The position numbers and the translations under genes were made by a program. From Tigriopus japonicus (lineage: Eukaryota > Arthropoda > Copepoda > Harpacticoida > Harpacticidae), in contig JAAGOF010000100.1 in the NCBI GenBank assembly GCA_010645155.1, positions 150,421 through 214,420 on the forward strand: 64,000 nt of DNA, in the 5' to 3' direction. The notes under the pieces are model-generated. The model was given only the letters and a program-made list of their open reading frames with translations. It searched no databases and was not told the DNA's origin. Positions 47,379 through 57,845 of this stretch are shown here, piece by piece. How positions within the stretch are numbered: the stretch's first letter is position 1; the number at the start of each line of letters is the position of its first letter.

Positions 47379-48050
47379 CTGGAACAAAGAAACAGGAAAC
47401 AGCGTTTTGAAACGAGAGTTGTTGGGCTTTTCTTTTCTTGGAAACACACTAAGGATAGGCACGCACGCAACAAGGCATGTTTTAATGAATTCAGAAACAA
47501 GGCAGGATTATTGTTGTCTCTCCTTGTTTTCCATCTCCGCCGAAAATCTGGCATCTTTACGGCCCGCCCAGTTTAGTTATTGAGAAGAAATAGCCCAAGA
47601 TCCGTGGAGCTCGTTCTCTCTCTCGAGGTTGGTTGCACTGATAGCTACTCCATAGCCAACAGAAATCCCCGGGCTCTCCCAAAAACTCTTTTTTCCATCA
47701 ACTGGAACGAGTTTGCCACATCACAGTTCAATTGCGTTGCCAACACAGAAACCAAATTCGAGGAAAACCAATAGATGAAAGTTAAGTTGTTCGAATAAAA
47801 CTCCGAAATCTAGTTAAGTTTAAAGGCTCATTGAATGGAGCTTCTAATAATGAAGAACTGAAAATCTGTGTTCCCCAACTTGGTTTCTTTTGAGAAAACC
47901 TTAGCCTTAGCTCGGATTTTCCTTAGCCAAAACAAAAATTCCATGCAATGCATTGTAGTCTTGTTAAACCCAAGGTTTGTGAAGTTAAGAGAGTTCAAAG
48001 AAGATGAGCTCATATTATTATCTCTTAAATATCGTTACACAACAACTTAC
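47379..48050 (-). other. Fas2 intron (0.67 kb)
   Basis: No feature seen. Confidence 0.8.
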
Positions 48051-48201
48051 TGGCGGGCCAAACGCGTCTGTTGGCATCGTTCCACTCCTTTGTGGCCTCC
48101 TTGTATTCGGCCGCGTAGGCCTCAATGGGTAGACCTCCGGTATCGGACGGGGACACGAACCGAAATTGGATGGTGGTGGCCGTCGTTTTATCCGCTACAG
48201 C
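48051..48201 (-). CDS. Fas2: Fas2 exon, first FN3 domain part 1
   Basis: The acceptor is ctttttcttag and the donor is GCCA|GTAAGT. It encodes ADKTTATTIQFRFVSPSDTG, then GLPIEAYAAEYKEATKEW and NDANRRVWPA. The pattern GGLPI-x-Y-x-x-x-YKEA matches the first FN3 of Fas2. Confidence 0.93.
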
Positions 48202-49061
48202 CTAAGAAAAAGGACAACCCAATTGAGACCAACCAGTTCATAGGAATAACATGTTTTTGGTCCACCTTCATCGACCTTGCTCTAGCTTGTGGTAGAGTTC
48301 AGCTAATTGGGAGTCCAACCATAAATCTTGCCAACTGAGATATTGTGCGGTGAAAAATAGCACTCGGTGGAAAATCTACTCCCACAATTCATATAACGTT
48401 CTGCATGTATCAAATGATGTTTGGGAACGTAGGCGAATTGATTTCCCCACGATTTTCCCACTTTTAACACAAGTAATGACACTCCAGGGTAAATGAAAAT
48501 CCTGCATTTCCAAACTATAGTTTTACACTAAGGTGGAGGAAAGAATCAAAGTTATAGCTGACTGAGTGGCTTTTTTGGTCTAATTTTATTCGCAAGTACT
48601 TATTTCACCTCCTCCATGCCAATTTAGAATCACCTCAACTGTATCGCATGTGCAACGTAAGTATGTTTTCTTCAAAATTAGGAAAATTGGGTTAGTATTT
48701 GAATTTCAAAAGCTCTCATTTGAGCCCTTATTCCATTACAAAAGTATTGCAAAAACCTACGAGCGTACTTTTGGTTAGAAGATACATTGTATCCTGCCAC
48801 GGCTTACTTAACATTCTATCCCTTCACTTTTGAGTTTCCTAACGGGCTAAAAGGCACTGTAAGATTCGACAATTTCAAGAAAGTTGTCAACATAAATTCA
48901 TCGCTCAATGTTATGAAACCTCGGTTGAAATCCGGGGTGAAACCTGGGTAATTCAGTCCTCTAGTTTGAGCCCTAAAGTCTTAGTAAGGAAATGTGAATA
49001 AACAGTACACCAGAAGCAGACCCTCGATGTTCGTTGCCAAGACCCTTCAAGAAAAACGTAC
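48202..49061 (-). other. Fas2 intron (0.86 kb)
   Basis: No feature seen. Confidence 0.8.
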
Positions 49062-49214
49062 TTGTTGGATCCGACTGGGTTCGTGTGCCTCTTGAAGTTC
49101 AATTTCGTGCTGCGCCATGCCATACTGGTTCTTGGCCTGGCACGTGTACCGTCCATAATAATCATCCTCCAAAGGGGTGACCTTGAGGTCACTTCGGGGC
49201 CCTTCTCCAATGAT
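49062..49214 (-). CDS. Fas2: Fas2 exon, Ig5 part 2
   Basis: The acceptor is gtgctttcag and the donor is CAACAA|GTACGT; 51 codons, phase 0 at both ends. It encodes IIGEGPRSDLKVTPLEDDYY, then GRYTCQAKNQYGMAQHEIEL, the second half of an Ig module with its D-x-Y-x-C motif (as YGRYTC). EAHEPSRIQQ forms the bridge to FN3-1. GPRSDL-V-P is shared with Drosophila Fas2. Confidence 0.95.
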
Positions 49215-49818
49215 CTGAAAGCACATTAGAAGCACAAGTTCAACATGAGAAAAATGACATCCGAGAGCCAAAGTCAACAACAGAAACGGACCCACGCACA
49301 AAGGCAATTAAGGGTACCAAATCCAATGAGGGAACAAGATTTTTATAAAGGATCGCAAGCCCAGAAGGAAACCAAGAAAGAGCATGGTCAACGGCTGGAT
49401 TGTCCGTTCGAGGACGGAAAGTTGAAAGATTACCTTGGGACGAAAGTTTGAAAATTGAATGGCAAAAGCACATACGTAGACGCAGGATTGCGGGTGGGTC
49501 GAGAAAAGGGAGGAAAGCAAAAAAGGACCATTCACCCAAAAGATGCACTGGATGGATGGGTTAGAGGTGGACGTGGGGTCCTATTGCTAACTTTCTCGAG
49601 GCCTCGAGAGATTTGAGGCGAAAGAGATCGGAGCTCGACTCCTTTGAGCAAAACAAACGGACTGGGCAAGCAGCCGTTTATTGAAAGCGCCCATGGTTTG
49701 AGAAGAACCCTGATGATTATCATCTCAAATTTGACCGAAGAGTTCCGGACGAGAGATGAATTGGCTGGCAACGCTTCGTTCGAAAGTTCCGTGTCCATAA
49801 GGAAAGGATTGCACAAAC
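49215..49818 (-). other. Fas2 intron (0.6 kb)
   Basis: No feature seen. Confidence 0.8.
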
Positions 49819-49986
49819 CTGATAATTTCTCCCAATGATCTCCTTTCCGATTTCTTGTTCCCTGTAGAACCAAGTGATTGTGGCATTGGGAATGGCCGTG
49901 GCAATGCAAGTCAGATTGATGGGATGCTGATCCCAACTGTATTCCTTGGACACCGGGGTTTCTTCAAAAGTGGGAGCAAACTCAAC
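49819..49986 (-). CDS. Fas2: Fas2 exon, Ig5 part 1
   Basis: The acceptor is tcttttctag and the donor is TATCAG|GTTTGT; 56 codons, phase 0. It encodes VEFAPTFEETPVSKEYSWDQ, then INLTCIATAIPNATITWFYR. It has the first Ig cysteine and the core Trp, plus two sequons (NLT, NAT). The AxxIPNATI-W stretch is close to Drosophila Fas2 Ig5. Confidence 0.95.
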
Positions 49987-51543
49987 CTAGAAAAGACGAA
50001 AAGCAAGAGGGGCGTTGATTTGGGGTGAACTGAAAGCTGTTTTGAATATCTCAAGGCGTCTTTTCGAAAGTTAGGTTACAAATTCAGGTGGAATCAAACT
50101 GTTTGAAGGCCCCTATCAAACCCGCTTGGTCGAGGTAGGGAGGCGAAGCATTGGGGAAGAGCAGGCAACTGGGCTTTTAGAAAAAGTTTCCCCACAGCTG
50201 GGCAGGCAAATTCGTTTCGTGCTTTTGAGACTTCTCATTTAATTCCCAACGATTTTTGAGCTCAAAAACTTTCGACAGCTAGTTGAATTTGCTTTCTATC
50301 TTTTTGTAGCAAGACATGACAAATGTTGGAAATGGACTCGACATCATAATTCAAAATGGTTAACCCTTTCAGTCAATTACGATTAGTATTACACAAAAGT
50401 AAGAGGAATGACAAATCAAATTTGCTTAAAGTAGAGAAGCTCAAAAGTTAGTCTCCAAGTGCAACGTTGCAGGAGAAATTTTGTCACGCATGGATCTGGA
50501 GGTGAATTTTTTCTCAAAACATTAAAACTGCACGGTGGTGTAAAGTAGAAGGAACCTGTTTTCTTCCACCGTCTGCAATCCGTTCTAAAATGGAACAACG
50601 GACGATCACTCATTTCAAGCCTGGAAATGAACTTTGTTCGTGCAGGGGTCATAAACGCACGAGTTTAAGGCCACGGACGGAACACTGGAACAGTGGAAGG
50701 CATTTTATGACGCTTGGGGTTGTCTTCTGCGTCGTATTATGTCTGTTGGCTCACAAATCACCAGACAGTTCAATTAGTTGACTTTTAAAACATCTGACGC
50801 GTCTGGCCACGATTGGAGGGATCAGCTCTCTTATTTGACCTTTATTCAAAGACATCTGTCGAAAAATAGTGTGAAAAACGATAAACATAAAATGCAAAAT
50901 AAAGGAGCATCGTCGCCTCAAACGTATGAGTTGTGAAATCTCAAATGTAGGAACAATCGATAACCAAGATCACTCGAGATCATCTTTCTTTCAATCGTCG
51001 ATCTCTCTGAATGCTCTGCACTAAATATTTAAATACTCAAATCTTTTAAAAGCACCCTGATGTCAGTTTTCAATTTCCCACAAAAGATGACGGACCAAGA
51101 CTGAAAGGCCACAATTCGTAAACTCAGAAAAAGCCTTTCCGAATGAACGTCGCAATCATGGCGAACAAAATAGAAGACATCATCCATTTTTCAAGGCCAA
51201 ATGATTTCTAGCTCTACTACTACTGTGTATCATGATCATGTTGAACTTAGCCGTGGTTACACAAACATGGTAAACCCTTTTAATTAAATGACTGGGCAGA
51301 GCCTTGCTTCCTCTCATCTACGTACTAAGGCAGACGTCTACTACAGTACGTATGTGTAGTGAACATGCAAGGCATTGGAGGACTGACTAATTGCTACCAA
51401 ATGTCAGTCAGTATTACCGACGCTTCCAAAGCACCACCACATCTGTTCCCACAATTAGATATGCCTAAGAGGAACGGACTAAAGGCCTCTAAGTAGGAAC
51501 CGCGCAGTTTGTGGTCCAACAAATGCCAATAAGTGGATCTTAC
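49987..51543 (-). other. Fas2 intron (1.6 kb)
   Basis: No exon seen. A TACGTA-type palindrome cluster lies at about 51320-51355. Confidence 0.75.
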
Positions 51544-51655
51544 CTGAATATGGCCGGATTTGAAGAACTCGCCGCCTTCATTCCGAGCTTGACATTCATA
51601 AAGGCCGTCGTCTTTCCTTTGAATGTCACTGATGATGATTTCTGACACGCGCCAT
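51544..51655 (-). CDS. Fas2: Fas2 exon, Ig4 part 3
   Basis: The acceptor is ttgctttag and the donor is ATTCAG|GTAAGA, phase 2 in and 0 out. It encodes WRVSEIIISDIQRKDDGLYE, then CQARNEGGEFFKSGHIQ: the end of Ig4 with the D-x-G-x-Y-x-C motif. Confidence 0.95.
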
Positions 51656-51772
51656 CTAAAGCAAACAATAGCACAGCAAGTTGAACCACAATGGAATCGA
51701 CCAAGGGGTCTTGAGAATCTTATGCAATTCTAAGTTTTTTAATTGTATCTGCAAATTAGGGAGGGCACTCAC

Positions 51773-51868
51773 TCAGTTTCACCCTCAGTGTAATCGGGTG
51801 CTCGTTCCACCCGGTTGTCCACGTAGATTCGATCATCCAAAGGTTGACCACCGGGAATGTAGGGCTCA
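51773..51868 (-). CDS. Fas2: Fas2 exon, Ig4 part 2
   Basis: Only 96 bp, between acceptor tgattctag and donor CTGA|GTGAGT, phase 2 in and out. It encodes EPYIPGGQPLDDRIYVDNRV and ERAPDYTEGET, the long C'-E loop region typical of Fas2 Ig4. Ig4 is therefore split over three exons. Confidence 0.92.
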
Positions 51869-51952
51869 CTAGAATCATAATGCCAGTGATCAATCATTCT
51901 CGACACCTTGTTGTCGAAGAAACACGCGAAAAATGAATAGACGATCACTTAC

Positions 51953-52207
51953 TTTTGGGACCATTTCCGCCAAATGATTTCCGGCATGGGATCACCCGAA
52001 GCCTTGCAAATAATGCTTCCACTAGCAGTACCAACGGCCAAAGTCTTGTTATAGAGTTCCTGAATTTTAGGCTTGATCACCACATCCAACCTGGCCTTGG
52101 CTTCAATTCGACCGGCTGGATTCTCGGCAATACACGTGTATTCGCCTTCATCTTCCCGTTTCAGATGATGGGCGATCAAATGGCCCGTGTCCTTTTCCAA
52201 TGTCCAC
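51953..52207 (-). CDS. Fas2: Fas2 exon, Ig3 end and Ig4 start
   Basis: The acceptor is tgatttag and the donor is CCAAAA|GTAAGT; 255 bp, phase 2 in and out. It encodes DTGHLIAHHLKREDEGEYTC and IAENPAGRIEAKARLDVVI (end of Ig3). KPKIQELYNKTLAVGTASGS and IICKASGDPMPEIIWRKW (start of Ig4 with Cys and Trp) follow. An NKT sequon lies at the Ig4 start. Confidence 0.96.
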
Positions 52208-52283
52208 CTAAATCAATCGTCCAAGAAATGGAACGTTCACTCCGAGATCCATCACATTTTCTTTCAAGTCATGGCGAACTCAC

Positions 52284-52435
52284 CCCTCTTTGGAAAGGGC
52301 CGGACGTCCTTCCCAATCGACCCATGTGTAAACAGGTTTGGGCGTGCCCGCCGAGTTGCAATAGAAATCAGCCTTGCCCTGTTCGATGCCTTTCACATCA
52401 GAAGGCTGTTCAATCCAGGCAGGGGGTACGTGAAC
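52284..52435 (-). CDS. Fas2: Fas2 exon, Ig3 part 1
   Basis: The acceptor is gatttccaatag and the donor is GAGGG|GTGAGT, phase 0 in and 2 out. It encodes VHVPPAWIEQPSDVKGIEQG, then KADFYCNSAGTPKPVYTW and VDWEGRPALSKEG. The Ig3 N-terminal half with its first Cys and core Trp. Confidence 0.95.
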
Positions 52436-53300
52436 CTATTGGAAATCGAGATTGAACAAAATCGTTACTCACTAGTAATGGTAGTGGCATTATAAATGTT
52501 TCTTTTGAGTGCCATTGTCTTTTCGAAGCGCTCCCTAATGAGCCTGAGAATTCATTCTTCAAATGTGTTTGCGATGGTCCATGGTGGTGGCGGATTGATT
52601 GCGCACAGGTGAGTCATTTGATTCTTTTTTGTGCGGTTGTTATGCATTTCCAATCATAAAACATCATTACAGTCATAAAACGCTTGAACTCTCATCCACC
52701 ATGACGCGCTGGTTCCCATCAAAGTCATGCAGGTAATGTACCTGAAGTACGTTCGTACAGAGCGCATTCCGGAGAGACCCCTTTTGGGTTAATTACCTCT
52801 TGGCTCTAATAGGGTAATTAGGAGGCCGAGAATCTTTTGAAGTTGAGAGCTCTCTCTCACTCGCTCAGTCTTCACTTAAACTCCAGCAGTGAGTGAAGAA
52901 TAGCAAAACGCGTACCTACATATGTACGTGTACAGCCCGTATGAGTGCGTAGTGAGCCAACTAATGATGCCTTTTCAAGCTTTGTACGTAGGTTCGTACG
53001 GGTATGAAATGAGCAACAAGACAAGACCTGGTGTGTTGTCAAATTTTTCGCTGAAAAATGACTTTTTGATGGCACCGAAGAATGAGGCCAGAGGGGTTAG
53101 GGCCGTATTATTGATCCCTGCCCTTTTCGGTTTGTCTTTTGAGGCAACCAAGTGGTGTTATTGTCCCAATGAACACAGTCAGCTAGCCATGCAATGGCGA
53201 ATATTGAGTGAGTTGTTTGTTCACCTGTTTGAGCAATAATTCTACCCTACTAGTTTGTTTCTGCGTCCCGACGAGTGATTGTGACTTAGCTGCTTCTCAC
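52436..53300 (-). other. Fas2 intron (0.87 kb)
   Basis: No exon. TACGTA-like palindromes lie at about 52748, 52921 and 52985. Confidence 0.75.
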
Positions 53301-53431
53301 CTCTAATTTGATGTCTCTCTCCTCAAGACTTCCTCTCTCCAGGACCTTAGCTCGACATGTGTAGGTGCCAGCATCTTCCTGAGTTATGTCTTTGATGAGT
53401 AAGCCATCCGTTTCGATCACGTAGCGATTGC
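53301..53431 (-). CDS. Fas2: Fas2 exon, Ig2 second half (first Fas2 exon in window)
   Basis: The acceptor is ccttggttctag and the donor is TTAGAG|GTGAGA, phase 1 in and 0 out. It encodes NRYVIETDGLLIKDITQEDA, then GTYTCRAKVLERGSLEERDI and KLE. The match to Ig2 of Drosophila Fas2 is clear (YV-TDGLLI-, D-G-YTCRA-V-E-G-L-ER-I). An exon supplying the first half of Ig2, ending in phase 1, must lie upstream. Confidence 0.95.
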
Positions 53432-53756
53432 CTAGAACCAAGGAAAACATCGAAATGAAATGCACAAGCAAATCCGGGAACGATATTAGTAAACCAACAG
53501 AGTAACTCGATCAAAAAAAAAGTGTTGGTTGCAAAGGTTAAAGATTTGAAATCGACTGTTTGGGCTAAGATAACATGGATTGAGAGATGTGATGGTGGAA
53601 TACTAAAAAGGTATCCCTTGGGAACCTAAACCTTAAATGGATCCTACTAGCTCGAGCTCGATGGAATGAATGGCGTGATCGCATGCGAAAAGTGAATGAT
53701 TGATAAATTGGAAAGCCCGTTTCCTACTTCCTTTCTTACCATACCAAAAGCGAAAT

Positions 53757-53830
53757 AATAACAATAAAAACCACAATAATAGCACCACCACCACCGCCAC
53801 CACCATCATAACAATAGCAACAACACCAAT
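53757..53830. repeat. Interrupted AAC/AAT/CCA trinucleotide tract
   Basis: Mixed ATAATAACAA, CACCACCACC and AACAACACC units. Simple sequence. Confidence 0.7.
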
Positions 53831-54516
53831 AATAGCCTGTTCCCGGAAAGCCCCTGTTTGTCCAACTTTCCAAGTTACTTTACCAAGTAGTTTCACCTTC
53901 TTTCGCACGATGGACACAACTTATTTTTTGTTCAAACGTCATGTCTTACTTGCTCAATATCATTTGTTCGATTTTGGTCCCAACCGCAAAGAAACATCTC
54001 GAGGAATGGATGTTACTCTACTTCTGTTGCGATGGCTCTCTCTCGATTGGAGTCCAAGTGACAATAGTTGGCTTGATTGTCATTACTGATCGAGACCTAC
54101 TACTCTCCACAATCACTCCTTATCTTCATCATTTTTAACAGCCAATCTGCCCAGAAAATTAAAACCCTTTGAACCGTGTTTTCGTTCATAGTTGTTGTTG
54201 CTTTTGTTGTGGGTTGTTATCAGACTCTTTCAAGAAGAGCGAAGCAAACGCAAAAACACCCTTCTCCGTCCATCCAAAATCCTTGGCGGCTTAGTGCATG
54301 AGTGTAGCGGTTTTACTTATGCAGTGAGGCCACAGATTTAGGCCAAACATGCTCATCAACCCATCGATTCCGGCGGGGTTGGAGGGACCTCCATGTCCAA
54401 CTTGCTTATGCACTTGCATTGTGGTTTTTGCGTTTGCTCCCCTTCTTGGCCATTGAGGGACGGAACCAGATATGAATGAGCCCATCCTAGTACAAGTCGC
54501 CATCCATCCATTCCAT

Positions 54517-54574
54517 CAACCAACCAACCAACCAACCAACCGACCGACCAAGCAACCAAGCAAGCAAGCAAACC
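54517..54574. repeat. AACC/GACC/AAGC tetranucleotide array
   Basis: About seven AACC units grading into CGACC and CAAGCAAGC units. This is the complement of the GGTT arrays found elsewhere in the window. Confidence 0.85.
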
Positions 54575-57474
54575 AACTTCATGGTTCGGCCAAGAGGACC
54601 TCGTCTCCTCCATGTTCGAGTACCTCAGTGCAAAGTCAGGGGAGTTTCGTGTTTCATATGAAAGCATTTCTTAAGATACAATTCGCATCTATCATGTAAA
54701 TCGATCTGGCAGTCTACTACTACGGTAAGCTAGGCGTGGAGGGGGTGTCCGTATGGGTATCATACAAAACCCTATTGTACGCGTGTACTCTCGTGATGAT
54801 GAACGGACAAGTAAAAGGCTTTGCACCGTGGCATTTTTTTCTCTCGAGTAATGCTCTCTTTTAATGTGAGGTAAATACGACGGCCAATGGCACGAGTAGC
54901 TGCGGTTCTTCTTCGACACTTACAATTTGAATATAAATTTACGATGATCCTTACTCAAGTTGATGGGAAGCAGCTTTTTCACTTTGATTTAACAACCCTT
55001 ATAAATTCCGCACCTCACATTTTCTTTATCTTCTCATGACACGAATGATGTCCAAATTTTTGTCAGATCTGCTAATGATGGACATTCTTTGTGGAGAAAC
55101 CACCCTAGGGTACGCTTCTACATGTGAGTGTGCCAATGTTTTGATCATATGTACGGGATCAATTGTTGTCACCCCATCGGTGCAGCAAATTAACCCACCA
55201 TTGAATCATGGACTCCACAACTGCTTCCTTTTACGTACAGTATGTACATACATCTCTTCGCTAAAAATATAGGTTCATTTGTGAACCCAAGCGAGCACAC
55301 CGCATCAATAACCCGAGAAAACGAACTGATATTACCATGTGTCAGTATACGTACATGATAAGTGCAAATGCTCTGTTCCTCACTGTTGGACCCACGGGTA
55401 GTGCTAGCAAACACGGATGGCCGCGTGATGTTGTTTGCACATAAAAGAGCGAGGGAAATCGTCCAAATGAGGTTGATTGCGAATAAAATACTGCTGTGGG
55501 TGCACTCTAGCTAGACAATTGGTGTGTATGGAAAAGATCTCCGGTTGAAAGCACACACTTTGGATAGGTCTCAGCAATTCACCAAGGGGGTGGGCTGGTT
55601 GCACGAGCTTTTTACGAGACAACCCCGATCAGTCTCGTGACCGAATGGAAAGGTCTGGGCGCATGCTATTTACACGACATTTAACAAACGGGAAAACCCG
55701 CGACGAGGTTTTCGATGGGTGACAACACACATGGAATCATCTGAATGGTATTTGGTAGAATGTCAATCTGATACATTTTCGGTATATTACCAAGTCATTG
55801 TTCATTTCGCATCCGTGTTTTCAATAAGTAGTTATTGCAGTCATGAACAGAGTAATTTTAGAACCGGAAAATAGGATTTCATGGTGAAATTGGGACCTTT
55901 CTAAGGTGCTGTACCAAAAAGTTTCTGCAAACTTTTCTGAGGTAAATATTGACATTCAAATGAAATGGAACCGACTCTGGACCCACGATGGAAATGAGGA
56001 AACCCTGTCCTTGCATTCAAACATGACACAACACAAACAAGGATAACATAAATACAAAAGGACAGCTCATTCCGATATGAACACATGAGGCCTCGGCGTT
56101 CAAGGACCTACTAGTATCCTTCAGCCCTTCAACATCGTCATTTTCCACCTGCACCCTTTCTTGACATCACTCCCGGTTGTTCACTAGTTCGAATGGAACT
56201 TGTAATTTCGGTGTGTTGTGTGTATGCACAGCAGTCTGCACGAGGTGTGGTGGGGTGTGTACGTAGTGAAGGGGGGTCATCTGGTGGTGTTGTCTTATCC
56301 TCTCCACCATATCCACGCACGTCACTAGACTTAAGCCACCTTAATCCTTCAGCAAATAAACTGGAACTACACAAACTTAATGAAAGTCGTAAATTTGGCT
56401 CCGTTTAAATTCCAAGCCGTCCCACGTTGCAGGCACCCTTCATTCCCAAAAGACGGCAGCCATTGTGCGAGTATGTTTGTGAATGAGGAAACCAAGAAAT
56501 GGGGGGGGACATCTTCGAGAAACCAGAACAAAACAACACGATGAAGGTGTGTTTGTATGTGGCTGGCTGTCAAGCGAGTGTAAGTAAGCAAGTTCTCTCT
56601 CGAATAACTCTCTCACTCCTGTGGTAAAAGGGTGGCATTATTTCAGATTTGCGACTAAAACGAAACGAGCCTCGTCAGATTCCTCCAACCAGTGTTAGAG
56701 CCAAGAAGGTCCGGTCGCTTCAACAGCCTTTTTCAATGGCGAATCGTAAATCACTGGAATAGCTCGGGGACAAATGACTTGCTTCGGGGAGATTTTGCAA
56801 ATTTGGTTGGCTTTTCTGCCCTTCCGATGGATGGACTTTACATGCATGCTTGTGCGCGTGGGTTGTTGTTTGGGCAGCGCAAATGCCGACTCACCAACTC
56901 GTAGTCAAATTGCATATTGAGCGGACAGCTCAAGTAACCAAGTAACCCCGAGTTTGCCGAAACTCAATTTCACAAAGAGAGAAAGACCCATCACAAGCAA
57001 GCAACAGATTCCGAAGAAATGCATATGGGGGGTGAGCAATTCGACACAGAACGCCATAAATGAGCGAAATGGGGGAGACCTCAAGATCTCGGGATGGCAT
57101 CCAGAATGAATTAGCAAAACTCAAGTCTAAATCTATTAGATGCTGACCCGTTAATCGTCAAGACAAGGCTTGATTCTTCAGAGATCTTCCCGACTTTTCA
57201 ATCAAAAATTTCTTCTCTTTTGCGTTCCTTGACATGATTATTTACAAGTTAAGAATTCCGTTCGTGTGAGCACACACGTGCAACGTATCCTGCTCAAAAT
57301 TGTCGACCATCGCACTATCACTTTTGAAAATCTCTAGGAAATCGGGTGGCAAGCGAGGGTTAACAAATTTCGGGCACTACCTCGCTCACTGTATTTGGAC
57401 TTCTTACGCCTAAACTAACTAAGGTATCAATTTGCAACGCAGAGAACAACATTAGAATAGGGGTGATGTGTAGG

Positions 57475-57845
57475 GGTGAGGCATGGCGTAGTGCGTACTG
57501 CGTCGGTTTGTCGTGCAGATGGCTGGGGTTCGATCCCGGCTGACTGCCACCCTCAAAACTCAACTCTTCGGAGTCAAAATTTAGCACTGAACTATCTTTC
57601 AATGCCAAATACTAGGCAAGCCCCGGTTCGATCCCGGGCTTGCCGAGTCCTAGTGACCTGTGGTATTAAGTTACATGCAGAAGTCACGGCCCTTGACGGC
57701 TTAAATGGGCGAACCTGGGGTCATTCCCGAGGGTGAGGTAAAAATTAATGCTTGCTTGTTAGCTTGTCCAAGTGGAGCGCCAATATCCCCATATGGCGGA
57801 CAGCTTCTATCAGATCGCAGCTGCGAAGCTGCGTTCTGACTCCTC
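57475..57845 (+). mobile_element. tRNA-derived SINE-like element with two T-arm copies
   Basis: The tRNA-like head has A-box TGGCGTAGTGCG (57484-57495) and B-box GGTTCGATCCC (57527-57537). About 90 bases later a second, perfect T-arm-like hairpin (GGCAAGCCC / GGGCTTGCC, 57615-57644) contains another GGTTCGATCCC. From GCCGAGTCCTAGTG onwards the body matches the minus-strand element at 35437-35640. It is not a functional tRNA: the acceptor stem and anticodon arm do not close. Confidence 0.72.

Larger units (their letters stand above)
37619..53431 (-). other. Fas2: Gene locus: Fasciclin 2, 3' part
   Basis: Fourteen or fifteen exons on the minus strand encode a neural cell-adhesion molecule with Ig2 (second half), Ig3, Ig4, Ig5, FN3-1, FN3-2 and either a GPI signal or a transmembrane segment with cytoplasmic tail. 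Exon order, domain order and peptide runs (LLIKDITQEDAGTYTCRAKV, DNGEPVDYFEISFYP, ADIICCKVNQAG) correspond to Drosophila Fas2, the NCAM-like homophilic receptor that guides axon fasciculation and synapse growth. The shared exons give 564 residues; the transmembrane form with the long tail adds some 807 more. N-glycosylation sequons are seen (NKT, NLT, NAT, NVT). All phases agree. The signal peptide, Ig1 and the first half of Ig2 are not in the window as far as I can see. Confidence 0.93.

Noticed and set aside
53633..53917. Minus-strand frame with an apparent membrane span
   Set aside because: The hydrophobic run is the translation of an AAC/AAT/CCA simple repeat.
57481..57555. Possible functional tRNA gene
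   Set aside because: A and B boxes are present but acceptor and anticodon stems do not pair; it is followed by a SINE body that recurs elsewhere.
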